Source: Paraferrimonas sp. SM1919
Lineage (GTDB): Bacteria; Pseudomonadota; Gammaproteobacteria; Enterobacterales; Shewanellaceae
Assembly (NCBI RefSeq): GCF_010993985.1
Contig: NZ_WINH01000008.1
Span: 91,691-155,690 of the forward strand
DNA: 64,000 nucleotides
Direction: 5' to 3'
Notes under the pieces: model-generated
Databases searched by the model: none
Seen by the model: the letters and a program-made list of their open reading frames with translations, nothing else
Told to the model about the DNA's origin: nothing
Shown here: positions 1 through 8,240 of the stretch, in pieces
Layout of the letters: every line of letters begins with the position of its first letter
Position numbering within the stretch: position 1 is the stretch's first letter
Translations under genes and position numbers: made by a program

Positions 1-1416
1 GATTTCTTAGACTACCGCGAAGTCGCGCCACTGGCTGCTCACCGGGATATGTATTTAGACAGTAATGGTGAGGTTATTCCTTTCTTATCAAGTTACGGCA
101 TCTTATCTGCAGGGGTTCCAGGTACCGTTGACGGGATGTGGCAAGCCCACCAAAAATACGGCACCATGGCGTGGGCAGAACTGCTCGCCCCAGCCATCAC
201 ATTGGCGCTAGAGGGCTTTGTCGTCCATCCCGCGTTAGCTAAAAACATATCATGGCGGATCAGCAGTTTTAACAAGGATAACATTAAGGTCAACTTCAGT
301 GATCATTTTGCAGGTGCCAAAGCAGGTACCTTATTTAAACAGCAGGATCTTGCCAAAACGTTAATGTTGATAGCAAAGCATGGTAAAGCCGGTTTCTATC
401 AAGGTGAAAATGCTAAGTTGTTAAGCAATTTTATGAAAGCCAATGGTGGTTTGATATCAGAAGCCGATCTTATGGCTTATCAAGCACTATGGCGTCAACC
501 GCTCGTTCATAATTGGCGTGGCTACGATGTGATCACCGCTCCGCCGCCAAGTTCTGGTGGTATCGCAATGTTGCAGTGGCTAACCATGTATGATTTAGTC
601 AAAGCGGATAAAACAATCAGTCATAATTCCGCCCAATATGTTCACTTGCTCGCTGAAATTGGTAAAAGAGTTTTTGCTGATAGGGCTCAATATTTGGGGG
701 ATCCTGACTTTTTTGAGGTTCCACAACAATCATTGTTAGCCGCGGCGTATTTGGCGCAGCGTGCAGCTCAAGTATCAATCGATGACATATCGATAACTAA
801 GGACATCGCCCCGGGTCTAGATGAAAGCAGAGATACCACCCATTTTTCAATCATTGATCAATGGGGTAATGCTGTCTCTAATACCACTACCATAAATGAT
901 ACCTTTGGCAGTGGTGTGGTTGTGACTGGTGCTGGCTATTTGTTGAATGATGAAATGGATGATTTTAGTGCTAAACCAGGTGTTCCAAACATTTTTGGTG
1001 CAGTAGGTGGAGTTGCCAATGAAATTCAACCTAAAAAACGGATGCTCTCTTCGATGACACCGACGATTGTGGTTAAACAGGGCCAAGTTAAAATGATTAC
1101 CGGTTCTCCAGGTGGCACGACGATTATTTCTTCTGTCTATCAATCGATTCTAAATGTGATTGAATTTGGTATGACTGCCCAACAGGCCGTCGATGCGGCA
1201 AGGTTTCATCATCAGCTGTTACCTAAAGATGAAATTTGGCACTACCAAGATCTCGATCCTCAAGTAATAAAAAGTTTGCAGCAAAAGGGTTACCAAACCA
1301 TTGTCGATGAATTTGGCGATTTACAAATTATTGTGGCTATTGAAGGACAGTGGCAAGCAGCTTCCCAATCCGGCGAGGGGCGTCGAGGAGTGGCGTTAAC
1401 CTTTGCTTCGCAATAA
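1..1416 (+). CDS. ggt: Gamma-glutamyltransferase, 5'-truncated by the window edge
   Basis: Periplasmic enzyme that hydrolyses or transfers the gamma-glutamyl group of glutathione and related compounds. It is made as a proenzyme that cuts itself into large and small subunits. The frame is open from base 1 (DFLDYREVAPLAAHRDMYLD), so the ATG at 49 is internal. About 110 N-terminal residues, including any signal peptide, lie outside the window. The self-cleavage and nucleophile threonine is the first Thr of TTHFSIID (codon 835-837). The small subunit carries the family segments LLNDEMDDFSAKPGVPN and TGSPGGTTII, and RFHHQLLP near the end. It converges on mnmC with a 30-nt gap. The truncation is a window effect, not a broken gene. 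Family assignment is firm. Confidence 0.95.
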   Translation, partial: DFLDYREVAPLAAHRDMYLDSNGEVIPFLSSYGILSAGVPGTVDGMWQAHQKYGTMAWAELLAPAITLALEGFVVHPALAKNISWRISSFNKDNIKVNFSDHFAGAKAGTLFKQQDLAKTLMLIAKHGKAGFYQGENAKLLSNFMKANGGLISEADLMAYQALWRQPLVHNWRGYDVITAPPPSSGGIAMLQWLTMYDLVKADKTISHNSAQYVHLLAEIGKRVFADRAQYLGDPDFFEVPQQSLLAAAYLAQRAAQVSIDDISITKDIAPGLDESRDTTHFSIIDQWGNAVSNTTTINDTFGSGVVVTGAGYLLNDEMDDFSAKPGVPNIFGAVGGVANEIQPKKRMLSSMTPTIVVKQGQVKMITGSPGGTTIISSVYQSILNVIEFGMTAQQAVDAARFHHQLLPKDEIWHYQDLDPQVIKSLQQKGYQTIVDEFGDLQIIVAIEGQWQAASQSGEGRRGVALTFASQ

Positions 1417-1446
1417 CCTCAACCGGCGAGAAACCGCAGTAGCTTT

Positions 1447-3150
1447 TTAGCGAAATTTGTTCATCCCGCGTCTTAATTTAGCGCCTTTACGAACCCAATT
1501 TCGATTGGGATGGAGGGCGTTAAGTTGAGCTTGGCTGGCGGGCGCTTGTTCCCCTAGTAATTCACTGGTGAGTAGCTCGGCTAATAATGGCGCGGTGGAT
1601 AACCCGCGAGAACCGAGTCCAGCAAAACTGTATAAGCCTTGATGAACATCATAACCCTCAAACCATGTGTTTGCTTTGAGCTGTTCAAGCTGTTGCAGCG
1701 ATTCATGTTTCCCAATTAAACCAACCAACGGCATATGATCCCTAACGACCATACGAACCCCGATACGAGCGTGTTTACCGCTAATATCGAAATCCTTCAG
1801 CCAAGACTGCTCGCCAAAACTTTGCTGCATCTTATCTAGATTAGCTTGTTGCGCACTATAGCTATATTCGAGCGATGTGATGTCTTTATCATAGGTTGCC
1901 CCAAAACAGTGCTTATCATTATTCTGTGGTGTTAAGTAACCTTGAGAACACAGTACCTTCTTTAATTGTGATAGTTCGCCCCGTGAGGGAGTCTGACTGA
2001 CTTGGCCTTTGACTTGAGTCGCGGTGCAATGCCTAGTTTGTTCAAAATTCACTAACTGATGACCAGTGGCGATCACCACTGCATCAAATGGTCCATGTTG
2101 ATTTCCCCCTTGATGCAGTATCCACCCCGAAGGGGTTGATTGGAGTTGCTCAATATTAGTATTGAGGTATAGCTGACAATGACCACTTTGTTGGCTTAGA
2201 GCGAGGGTTTGGGTGACGACTTGACGGGGGGAGAGCCATCCCCCATGGGGGAAATATAGTCCGCCATAGTCAACACTCACTTCAGCTAATTGCTGGGCTT
2301 GTTGTTGGCTCACCGCTCGGCCCAAATGTTCAGGCAGCCACTGGCTGTTGGCAAGATTTAACAACTTTTGCTCGTCGTTAGCGTCTTTCCCTAGTTGTAA
2401 TACTCCACAAAAGTTATGGTCAAATTGAGTTTGCTTAGCTAATTGTTGATAGAAATGGTAGGCATAATGAAACGCCCCAGAAAACCATTTTGAAAGTTCA
2501 AAGTTGGTTGGGTTTACAAGGGGATAAATCGCCCCTTGGTGATTACCAGAAGCCCCCATAGCGGGTTGCTCATCTTTACAAAACAGCTTATGTTTGATTT
2601 GCCTTTGGCTGAGGGAATAAGACAACGTTGCCGCGGCAATACCACCGCCAATAATGGCAATATTTTTAGCCTTTGGATTTGGCCTAGGGTAAAGCACTTT
2701 GGGTACCGCTGGGGCCTTAGGGCTGCTGGCGGCGAAATGGGGCGTTGATTTGTCACCGTTCGCCAACAATTGTAAATGATTGGCTTGCAATAGCTGCCAA
2801 TAACAGTCGCGTTCATTTTGGGCGAGTTGGGCCAATGTTAAAGCGCTATTTGCGGTGTGGATATCAATAATATGCAAACAGTTGTTGAGATTATAAGATA
2901 ATCTTTGCACACCTTGAGCTAATGCTTGATAACCTTCAAGGAAAGCTAAGTTAGCCAGCGTTGACTGTTGTAAGGGTTGCTCAATTAATAATACCCATTG
3001 TATTTTAGGCAGCGAATGATGCTGGTTAACCACCGCGCTATAGATTTGTGCTAGGGCGTTGATATCATCGACCACTAAGCAAGGATTAAGCTGATTTTTA
3101 AGCGCTTCGATAGCTGAAACTAATTGATGTTGGCTTAATGGGGCAGACAC
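1447..3150 (-). CDS. mnmC: MnmC-type FAD oxidoreductase lacking the methyltransferase domain
   Basis: MnmC finishes the mnm5s2U modification at wobble position 34 of some tRNAs. Its C-terminal FAD domain removes the carboxymethyl group and its N-terminal domain methylates the product. Here the FAD domain is complete: IAIIGGGIAAATL at about residues 164-176, the MGASGNHQGAIYPL segment at about 198-211, GYLTPQN, and FAGLGSRGLSTAPLLAELL near the C-terminus. The 160 residues before it show no SAM-binding glycine motif (GFGTG in E. coli). At 567 aa the protein is about 100 shorter than E. coli MnmC. Only 166 bp separate its start from fabB, so no room remains for the missing domain. Divergent mnmC/fabB is a known gammaproteobacterial arrangement. 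Confidence 0.85.
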   Translation of the reverse strand: MSAPLSQHQLVSAIEALKNQLNPCLVVDDINALAQIYSAVVNQHHSLPKIQWVLLIEQPLQQSTLANLAFLEGYQALAQGVQRLSYNLNNCLHIIDIHTANSALTLAQLAQNERDCYWQLLQANHLQLLANGDKSTPHFAASSPKAPAVPKVLYPRPNPKAKNIAIIGGGIAAATLSYSLSQRQIKHKLFCKDEQPAMGASGNHQGAIYPLVNPTNFELSKWFSGAFHYAYHFYQQLAKQTQFDHNFCGVLQLGKDANDEQKLLNLANSQWLPEHLGRAVSQQQAQQLAEVSVDYGGLYFPHGGWLSPRQVVTQTLALSQQSGHCQLYLNTNIEQLQSTPSGWILHQGGNQHGPFDAVVIATGHQLVNFEQTRHCTATQVKGQVSQTPSRGELSQLKKVLCSQGYLTPQNNDKHCFGATYDKDITSLEYSYSAQQANLDKMQQSFGEQSWLKDFDISGKHARIGVRMVVRDHMPLVGLIGKHESLQQLEQLKANTWFEGYDVHQGLYSFAGLGSRGLSTAPLLAELLTSELLGEQAPASQAQLNALHPNRNWVRKGAKLRRGMNKFR

Positions 3151-3183
3151 GGTTCGTCCTTATCTCTATAATAACACCCATCA

Positions 3184-3258
3184 ACCAGTTTAATTGGCTT
3201 GCTTTGGGTTAATAAACTGGTATTTTAACTTATTTTTAATGGAAAGCTGACCAGTTTT
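3184..3258. promoter_or_regulatory. Inverted repeat in the mnmC/fabB divergent promoter region
   Basis: ACCAGTTTA (3184-3192) and TAAACTGGT (3213-3221) form a perfect 9-bp inverted repeat. A third ACCAGTTTT copy lies at 3250-3258. The half-site AACTGGT resembles that of FadR, which activates fabB in E. coli, but no full 17-bp FadR palindrome is present. It may be an operator for fabB, mnmC or both. The regulator is unknown. Confidence 0.35.
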
Positions 3259-3316
3259 ATCACTTAAAACAGATAGTATTGGCGCAGTATAAAAAAGACA
3301 TCAGCGGAATTTAACG

Positions 3317-4528
3317 ATGAAAAGAGTTGTGATCACTGGTATGGGCATTGTGTCTAGTATCGGTAACAATAAAAACGAAGTATTAGAATCACTAAAAGCA
3401 GGCAAGAGCGGTATTGAATTCCACCAGGAATTTGCTGACATGAAACTGCGCAGTAACGTTGCCGGCACCATCAACCTAGATCCTAAAGAACATATTGACC
3501 GTAAAGCGCTTCGCTTCATGGGTGACGCGGCTGCTTATGCCTACATCGCGATGGAAGAAGCAATTAAAGATGCTAATCTAACTGAAGAGCAATACTCTAA
3601 CCACCGTGTAGGTATTGTTGCGGGTTCTGGTGGTGCATCTTCTGCTAACCAAGTTCAAGCTGCTGATACTCTACGTGAGAAAAGCGTTAAGCGTGTAGGT
3701 CCATACATTGTGCCTCGCATCATGGCTTCTACGGCAAGTGCTTGTCTAGCAACACCATTTAAAATTAAAGGTGTTAACTACTCAATCAGTTCTGCTTGTG
3801 CTTCATCTGCACACTGCATTGGTCACGCGGCTGAGCTGATCCAATTAGGTAAGCAAGACATCGTATTTGCTGGTGGTGCTGAAGAGCTACATTGGACCCT
3901 AACTATGGGCTTCGATGCAATGGGTGCGCTTTCAACTAAGTACAATGACACACCAGAAAAAGCATCACGCACCTACGATGCTGACCGTGATGGTTTTGTT
4001 ATTTCTGCTGGCGCAGGTATGCTAGTGGTTGAAGAGTACGAGCACGCGGTTGCTCGTGGCGCAAAAATCTATGCTGAAATCGTAGGTTACGGCGCGACTT
4101 CTGACGGTTACGACATGGTTGCTCCTTCAGGTGAAGGTGCGGCGCGTTGTATGCGTATGGCTATGGACAGTGTTGAAGGTCCTATTGACTACATTAACAC
4201 CCACGGTACCTCTACTCCAGTTGGTGACGTACGTGAGCTAGAAGCCATTCACGAAGTATTTCCAGAGGGTTGCCCAGCACTTTCTGCAACTAAAGCAATG
4301 ACTGGTCACTCATTAGGTGCTGCAGGTGCCCATGAAGCGATTTACTCACTGCTAATGCTTGATAATAACTTTATTGCCCCTAGCATCAACATTGAAAACG
4401 CTGACGAAAAAGCAGAAGGTCTGCCAATTGTTACAGAAAAGCGTGATGTTGAGCTAACCACGGTAATGAGCAACAGCTTTGGCTTCGGTGGCACTAACGC
4501 TACTTTAGTCATGCAAAAGCTAAAATAA
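3317..4528 (+). CDS. fabB: 3-oxoacyl-ACP synthase I (KAS I)
   Basis: Condenses malonyl-ACP with acyl-ACP in cytoplasmic fatty acid synthesis and is needed for unsaturated fatty acids. The Cys-His-His triad is complete: Cys161 in [12 protein letters not shown], His296 in [11 protein letters not shown] and His331 in [12 protein letters not shown]. Length (403 aa) matches E. coli FabB. The codon use looks like that of a highly expressed gene. It is divergent from mnmC and followed by a strong terminator, so it is probably monocistronic. Confidence 0.97.
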   Translation: MKRVVITGMGIVSSIGNNKNEVLESLKAGKSGIEFHQEFADMKLRSNVAGTINLDPKEHIDRKALRFMGDAAAYAYIAMEEAIKDANLTEEQYSNHRVGIVAGSGGASSANQVQAADTLREKSVKRVGPYIVPRIMASTASACLATPFKIKGVNYSISSACASSAHCIGHAAELIQLGKQDIVFAGGAEELHWTLTMGFDAMGALSTKYNDTPEKASRTYDADRDGFVISAGAGMLVVEEYEHAVARGAKIYAEIVGYGATSDGYDMVAPSGEGAARCMRMAMDSVEGPIDYINTHGTSTPVGDVRELEAIHEVFPEGCPALSATKAMTGHSLGAAGAHEAIYSLLMLDNNFIAPSINIENADEKAEGLPIVTEKRDVELTTVMSNSFGFGGTNATLVMQKLK

Positions 4529-4551
4529 TCCGCTCATCGCTAACCGATAAA

Positions 4552-4587
4552 AAAGGCGCCTTTAGAAATAAAGGCGCCTTTTTATTT
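4552..4587 (+). terminator. Rho-independent terminator of fabB
   Basis: A 13-bp stem (AAAGGCGCCTTTA, loop GAAA, then the complement) runs into a T-rich tract starting 24 nt after the fabB stop codon. Confidence 0.9.
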
Positions 4588-4667
4588 TCGGTTGTTACAT
4601 GAGCTTAGTAGGTTTTTTTGAGTTTGATGCGCTATCTTTTAGTTAATCATTATCAAAGGAAAATGCT

Positions 4668-5213
4668 ATGAAAAATCTGTTACTGTTGTTATTGGCTATT
4701 ACCCTTATCGGCTGTTCCAGTAGTGGTAATAGCGTCGCACAAAAACGCGCCAGTATTGAAGCAATGCATAACAAGGTATTGCAAGATATTTATGCAGAAT
4801 CTGCTGCGGCAAGAAGAGATGTGGCATCGAGTGCCGGTTATGCGGTGTTTAGTAATGCCCAAGTCAATGTCATTTTTATCGCTGCCGGTGGTGGGCACGG
4901 GGTGGCTAAGTCTAAAGGTCGCTCTACTTACATGAAAATGGCAGAGGCTGGCATCGGTCTAGGGCTAGGGGTAAAAGATTTTAGAGTACTGTTTGTTTTT
5001 CATACCCAAGAAGCCTACAACAACTTTGTTGATAATGGTTGGAGCTTTGGTGGCGAGGCAGATGCTGCGGCTAAAGCGGGTGAAAATGGTGGACAGGCGA
5101 GTGCCGGTGGTGCGCTTGGTGATGTGACTATCTACCAGCTGACAGAAAGCGGATTAGCTTTACAAGCCACGCTTAAAGGGACTAAATACTGGAAAGACGA
5201 CGAGTTAAACTAG
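4668..5213 (+). CDS. SYLF/Ysc84-domain lipoprotein
   Basis: Small predicted lipoprotein. The signal peptide MKNLLLLLLAITLIGC has a lipobox with Cys16, followed by SSSGNS, so the mature protein should be membrane anchored. Residues of about 45-175 match the SYLF (Ysc84) fold: AGYAVFSNAQVNVIFIAAGGGHGVA early on, then a glycine/alanine-rich stretch (GGEADAAAKAGENGG) before a closing beta segment. Eukaryotic members bind lipids or actin; the bacterial role is unknown. An AAAGGA Shine-Dalgarno sequence precedes the ATG. It is flanked by terminators on both sides and so is likely a single-gene unit. Confidence 0.8.
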   Translation: MKNLLLLLLAITLIGCSSSGNSVAQKRASIEAMHNKVLQDIYAESAAARRDVASSAGYAVFSNAQVNVIFIAAGGGHGVAKSKGRSTYMKMAEAGIGLGLGVKDFRVLFVFHTQEAYNNFVDNGWSFGGEADAAAKAGENGGQASAGGALGDVTIYQLTESGLALQATLKGTKYWKDDELN

Positions 5214-5230
5214 TCAATCTCCAGAACTAT

Positions 5231-5266
5231 AAAAAGGCGCAACTTATAGAAGCTGCGCCTTTTTTG
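5231..5266 (+). terminator. Terminator after the SYLF lipoprotein gene
   Basis: AAAAAGGCGCA pairs with TGCGCCTTTTT across a short irregular loop and is followed by a T run. Confidence 0.85.
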
Positions 5267-5346
5267 TTATCTATTAACTTGTGATTGATGTGGGTAATCG
5301 AAGAGTGTAATCTAATTTTATACTATTAATTCAACAAGATAATTTT

Positions 5347-6255
5347 ATGGAAGAGATTATAAAATCAGTTAAAGCTTATTTGTATGAAAGAAATACAAGC
5401 CCTCTATTTGGGGCATTTATCACTACATGGTGCGTATGGAACTACAAATTATTCTTAGTAATTTTTATTGCGAAAGAAAAAACATCTGAAGATTTATTAA
5501 AACAAATTGATTCAATTTTTAATTCTCATATTTTTCCAACAATACCGTATGCATGGTGGGATCAACTGTTAGGTTCGTTTTGGAATGGACTATTAGGGCC
5601 AGGAATCATTACAGGGTTATATTTATATGTTTACCCTAAACTTGCAGAACCGGTTTATAAGCACGCATTGGATAAACAGAGCTCCTTACGTGTAATAAAA
5701 CAAGAACAAGAAAAGAAAAAGCTCCTTTCACTAGAAGAGTCACAAAAATTATTGATTAGGCTGTCAGAAATAGAAAATAAAAATAGCGAAGAAACAGAAA
5801 TTTACCGGAGTCAAATCAATGCTCTTACTTCAGAGTTGGCGACCCTTAGAGAAGCAGGGGTTACGAACAAGGATACAGGTGTAGATGTAAAAATCGATAA
5901 GATTGATCCAAAAAGATTCGTAGATGTGCATTTAATTACGGAAAAATTTACGATACCTTCATTTCAAATTCGCTTACAAGAAAAGCTTGCTTTTCTAAGC
6001 GGTAGGCTTTTAAAAGACGATGGACATAAACAAGAGATTTTAGGATTGATTGCATGCATTAAGCATATACTTCTTAATGAAAGCATAGGGAATGGGAGTA
6101 ATATTCCTGGTATAACAACAGAAAGAACAGCTGGCATCTTACATAGTTTGAGCAGTATGAGAATTATAGATAAAGGTGAAAATAACAGGTATTCCCTGGG
6201 CCAGAAAGGATTGGCACTATTATCTGATATTTATAAGGATGTTGATAATACTTAA
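5347..6255 (+). CDS. Uncharacterised two-helix membrane protein with coiled coil
   Basis: Function not recognised. The 302-aa protein has two hydrophobic segments (about residues 18-42 and 73-98). The first carries SPLFGAFITTWCVWNYKLF, a pattern I associate from memory with uncharacterised proteins of mobile regions. A charged coiled-coil stretch follows at about 108-166. The C-terminal part (about 195-300) is helical and ends in a segment that could be a winged-helix-like fold (HSLSSMRIIDKGENNRYSLG). It is clearly more AT-rich than its neighbours, has no good Shine-Dalgarno sequence, and stands alone between core genes. Its stop codon abuts the structured repeat at 6256. This suggests acquired DNA. 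A role in defence or signalling is conceivable but unsupported. Confidence 0.6.
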   Translation: MEEIIKSVKAYLYERNTSPLFGAFITTWCVWNYKLFLVIFIAKEKTSEDLLKQIDSIFNSHIFPTIPYAWWDQLLGSFWNGLLGPGIITGLYLYVYPKLAEPVYKHALDKQSSLRVIKQEQEKKKLLSLEESQKLLIRLSEIENKNSEETEIYRSQINALTSELATLREAGVTNKDTGVDVKIDKIDPKRFVDVHLITEKFTIPSFQIRLQEKLAFLSGRLLKDDGHKQEILGLIACIKHILLNESIGNGSNIPGITTERTAGILHSLSSMRIIDKGENNRYSLGQKGLALLSDIYKDVDNT

Positions 6256-6480
6256 CCGTTATGATACTCATTTTCCCCTACATCTCTGCACTTGATTAAA
6301 ACTTCTCAATAGAGATGAAAGGCATGGATGCCGTCAAGGATTGTTTGAGGCAGGATGCCGAATCAATCCGTTCTCGTAATTGAGGAGTGAATAATCAAGA
6401 ATATGCAGAGTGGGGGCGGCTGAGGGGTTGTTAGGGGAGGCAGCCGTAGGCTTCCCCTAACGTGCAGCCGGCACCCCGGC
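6256..6480 (-). repeat. Structured repeat copy SR1 (folded multi-branch element)
   Basis: No ORF. Read on the minus strand, it folds as two hairpins and then a branched domain. Hairpin one is GCCGG-GGTG-CCGGC (6480-6467). Hairpin two pairs TTAGGGGA with TCCCCTAA (6460-6431). In the branched domain, helix P1 is CTCTGCA/TGCAGAG (6410-6404 with 6290-6284), with an outer 4-bp C/G helix. P2 is CTTGATTA/TAATCAAG (6399-6392 with 6298-6291). P3 is CTCCTCAAT/ATTGAGAAG (6387-6379 with 6310-6302, one G-T pair). P5 is GGATTG/CAATCC (6369-6364 with 6343-6338) with an apical GGCA-TCC-TGCC, and P4 is GGCATCCATGCC (6332-6321). A homologous copy with compensatory changes lies at 61886-62178. The element could be a non-coding RNA, a folded single-stranded DNA or a mobile repeat. 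Pairing was worked out by eye. Confidence 0.75.
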
Positions 6481-6481
6481 A

Positions 6482-6832
6482 CTAGCCACACCTTCTGCAT
6501 GAACGATGACTGTTAGGCGGGCTTATCCAGCTTGGCTCTGGGTATACTGGCCACACAATATTACTTACTTTATTGGCTTTTAAGGTGACTTGGCCTTGGT
6601 AACTGTTTTCACCATCGGTAGAGAACTCAAATTGATAATCAACGGCCCAGCTAAAAAATTGCTGTCCACCAAAGAAGGGTTTAGCCCTTGTTTGAGCAAT
6701 ACTTAAAAATTGCAGATTGTTGAGCTGGCATTGTTTGGTGATGTACCTTTTGGCGGTTTCTGCCATGGTACGTATTTGCCAAAACCACAGCATGATCCCT
6801 GCCATTAATACAATCAGCAATAAATCCATCAT
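6482..6832 (-). CDS. DUF3301 family protein
   Basis: Small protein with an N-terminal membrane anchor (MDLLLIVLMAGIMLWFW) followed by a basic and then a mixed alpha/beta region (TAKRYITKQCQLNNLQFLSIAQ, FSTDGENSYQGQVTL). This resembles the DUF3301 family found next to DUF3549 in Vibrio and Shewanella. No function is known. Its start overlaps the DUF3549 stop by four bases (ATGA), so the two are probably co-translated. The last residues (about 20) run to the edge of the structured repeat, and the tail HRSCRRCG may not be original. Confidence 0.7.
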   Translation of the reverse strand: MMDLLLIVLMAGIMLWFWQIRTMAETAKRYITKQCQLNNLQFLSIAQTRAKPFFGGQQFFSWAVDYQFEFSTDGENSYQGQVTLKANKVSNIVWPVYPEPSWISPPNSHRSCRRCG

Positions 6833-7842
6833 GAGCTTGTTAAGTCCTTAATCATATTAGTAAATGCTGCTTTTACAGCATCAGAATTATTATCGTCATT
6901 GATTTTAGACAGCAACCCATTGCGAAGTCCAGCAAGGCTGACTAAATCGGCAAATAATTGATTAAATACATCTTTATCATGCTTGGCCATATGTTCTAGG
7001 TAAAGGTTTAGGCTAGTAGGATGCATTAGTGCCATATGGTGACGGGCAGCAATAATCAGCAAAATGTTTAAATCTAGCGCCTCGGTTTGTGCAAGGCAAT
7101 GATCAACGGCTTGTTGGGAATACAATAGGTTGCCCGCAAGCCCTCGTAACCAGTGTTGCTTTTGGGCAGAGTTGTCTGCCTGGGTAAGCAATGTAAATAA
7201 TGCTTGGCCAATCTCATCGTCAATGTCTACATTTTCCAACAAGTGCAGTAAGTTAATCATCACTTCGGCATCAAGCGTGGTCAGCTGGTTAATGATTAAT
7301 GCCTTATGCTCGTTGGCGCGTAATGCAAAATCAGCTAAACCCTGTAGGCCCATTTGTTGCCAGCTATCACTTGGGTGCTCACCTTTAAAGTATTCAACCA
7401 CAAACGGGTATTGGCTTGACGGTGCTAGGCCTTGCTCTAGGCGTAATTTAGCGTTGAACATCGCCTGCTTGTCTTGGGGCGGCTGGAAGTTAATCGCATG
7501 GCTAGACAGGGCTTGTTGTTGCTCTGGAGTCAGGTTCTTAGAAAGGTCTTGGCCAAGGTGGCCACCCACATGGCGTAAAAAATCGACTTTCGGGCCAGCG
7601 ATAACCAAACCGTTTTCATCAAGGGGCAGTTTTAAAAACCAAACAAACTGCTGCTCATTATGGGTGTAGCTGATCGCAATTTGACCATGGCCTTGCACGG
7701 GAGCAGGGTATGGGCGTAAGCCTTGCTCGATATGATCGAAGATAGAAACTGGTAGAGGCTGAATTTTTCTGCCGATTTCAAAAACTTGGTAGGTTGCGCC
7801 AGCAAGGGCAAAAAACTGATTAAAACTGCTGATGTTGCTCAT
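6829..7842 (-). CDS. DUF3549 family protein
   Basis: Cytoplasmic protein of 337 aa that resembles DUF3549: an N-terminal YQVFEIGRKIQPLP, then PYPAPVQGHGQIAISY and FVWFLKLPLDENGL. The rest is a helical, repeat-like region. Function is unknown. It is the first gene of a two-gene operon with the DUF3301 gene, and it is divergent from yqcC across 80 bp. Confidence 0.8.
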   Translation of the reverse strand: MSNISSFNQFFALAGATYQVFEIGRKIQPLPVSIFDHIEQGLRPYPAPVQGHGQIAISYTHNEQQFVWFLKLPLDENGLVIAGPKVDFLRHVGGHLGQDLSKNLTPEQQQALSSHAINFQPPQDKQAMFNAKLRLEQGLAPSSQYPFVVEYFKGEHPSDSWQQMGLQGLADFALRANEHKALIINQLTTLDAEVMINLLHLLENVDIDDEIGQALFTLLTQADNSAQKQHWLRGLAGNLLYSQQAVDHCLAQTEALDLNILLIIAARHHMALMHPTSLNLYLEHMAKHDKDVFNQLFADLVSLAGLRNGLLSKINDDNNSDAVKAAFTNMIKDLTSS

Positions 7843-7922
7843 GGGGAAACTCTAATTCTATTAACGGGCTCATTATACGCAATTACAGATATTTGTCCTC
7901 ACTGTTGCGACAAAGGGGTATA

Positions 7923-8240
7923 ATGGCGGGTATGAAACAAGTATCTCAATTAATTAATCAGCTTGAAGATGCCCTTAAGGCAGCCGAGCTGTGGCAAAGC
8001 CAACCTATAGAAGCAGCTAAGCTGCAATCGACCCAGCCTTTTGCGATTGATACCATGAGTTTTGAGCAATGGCTGCAGTTTATTTTTATTGCCCGTATGC
8101 GTGCATTGATAGACGCAGGCCAGCCCCTACCCACTGCCATGGGTATCGCGCCAATGGCTGAGCAAGTATATTTAGACAAACCAGAGGCGCAAACTGTGGT
8201 GAACTGTTGCTTTGCTTTAGATGAGGCAATCAATGGCTGA
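7923..8240 (+). CDS. yqcC: YqcC family protein
   Basis: Small helical protein resembling E. coli YqcC: STQPFAIDTMSFEQWLQFIFIARM, then PLPTAMGIAPMAEQVY. Function is unknown, but it commonly precedes truC. The ATG at 7923 is chosen because AAAGGGG lies just upstream. A TTG 30 nt earlier keeps the frame open but has no ribosome binding site, and the ATG at 7932 is another option. Its end overlaps truC, which suggests translational coupling. Confidence 0.8.
   Translation: MAGMKQVSQLINQLEDALKAAELWQSQPIEAAKLQSTQPFAIDTMSFEQWLQFIFIARMRALIDAGQPLPTAMGIAPMAEQVYLDKPEAQTVVNCCFALDEAING

Noticed and set aside
1..1416. Gamma-glutamyltransferase pseudogene because the N-terminus is missing
   Set aside because: The frame is open to base 1 and the missing part is simply outside the window.
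3184..3258. Full FadR operator upstream of fabB
   Set aside because: Only half-sites match; the opposite halves are not palindromic in the FadR spacing.
6455..6518. attC-like site (CCCTAAC ... GTTAGGC) after the lone gene at 5347, suggesting an integron cassette
   Set aside because: The CCCTAAC part belongs to a hairpin that has a counterpart in SR2 without such core sites, and one core base does not fit. No integrase is present. A search with an attC covariance model would decide.
7130..7669. 179-codon open frame opposite the DUF3549 gene
   Set aside because: It lies wholly antisense to a recognised family member, with a cysteine/serine-rich, low-quality translation. Other long antisense frames (for example opposite rnhB, dnaE, gabT and gabD) were left out for the same reason.
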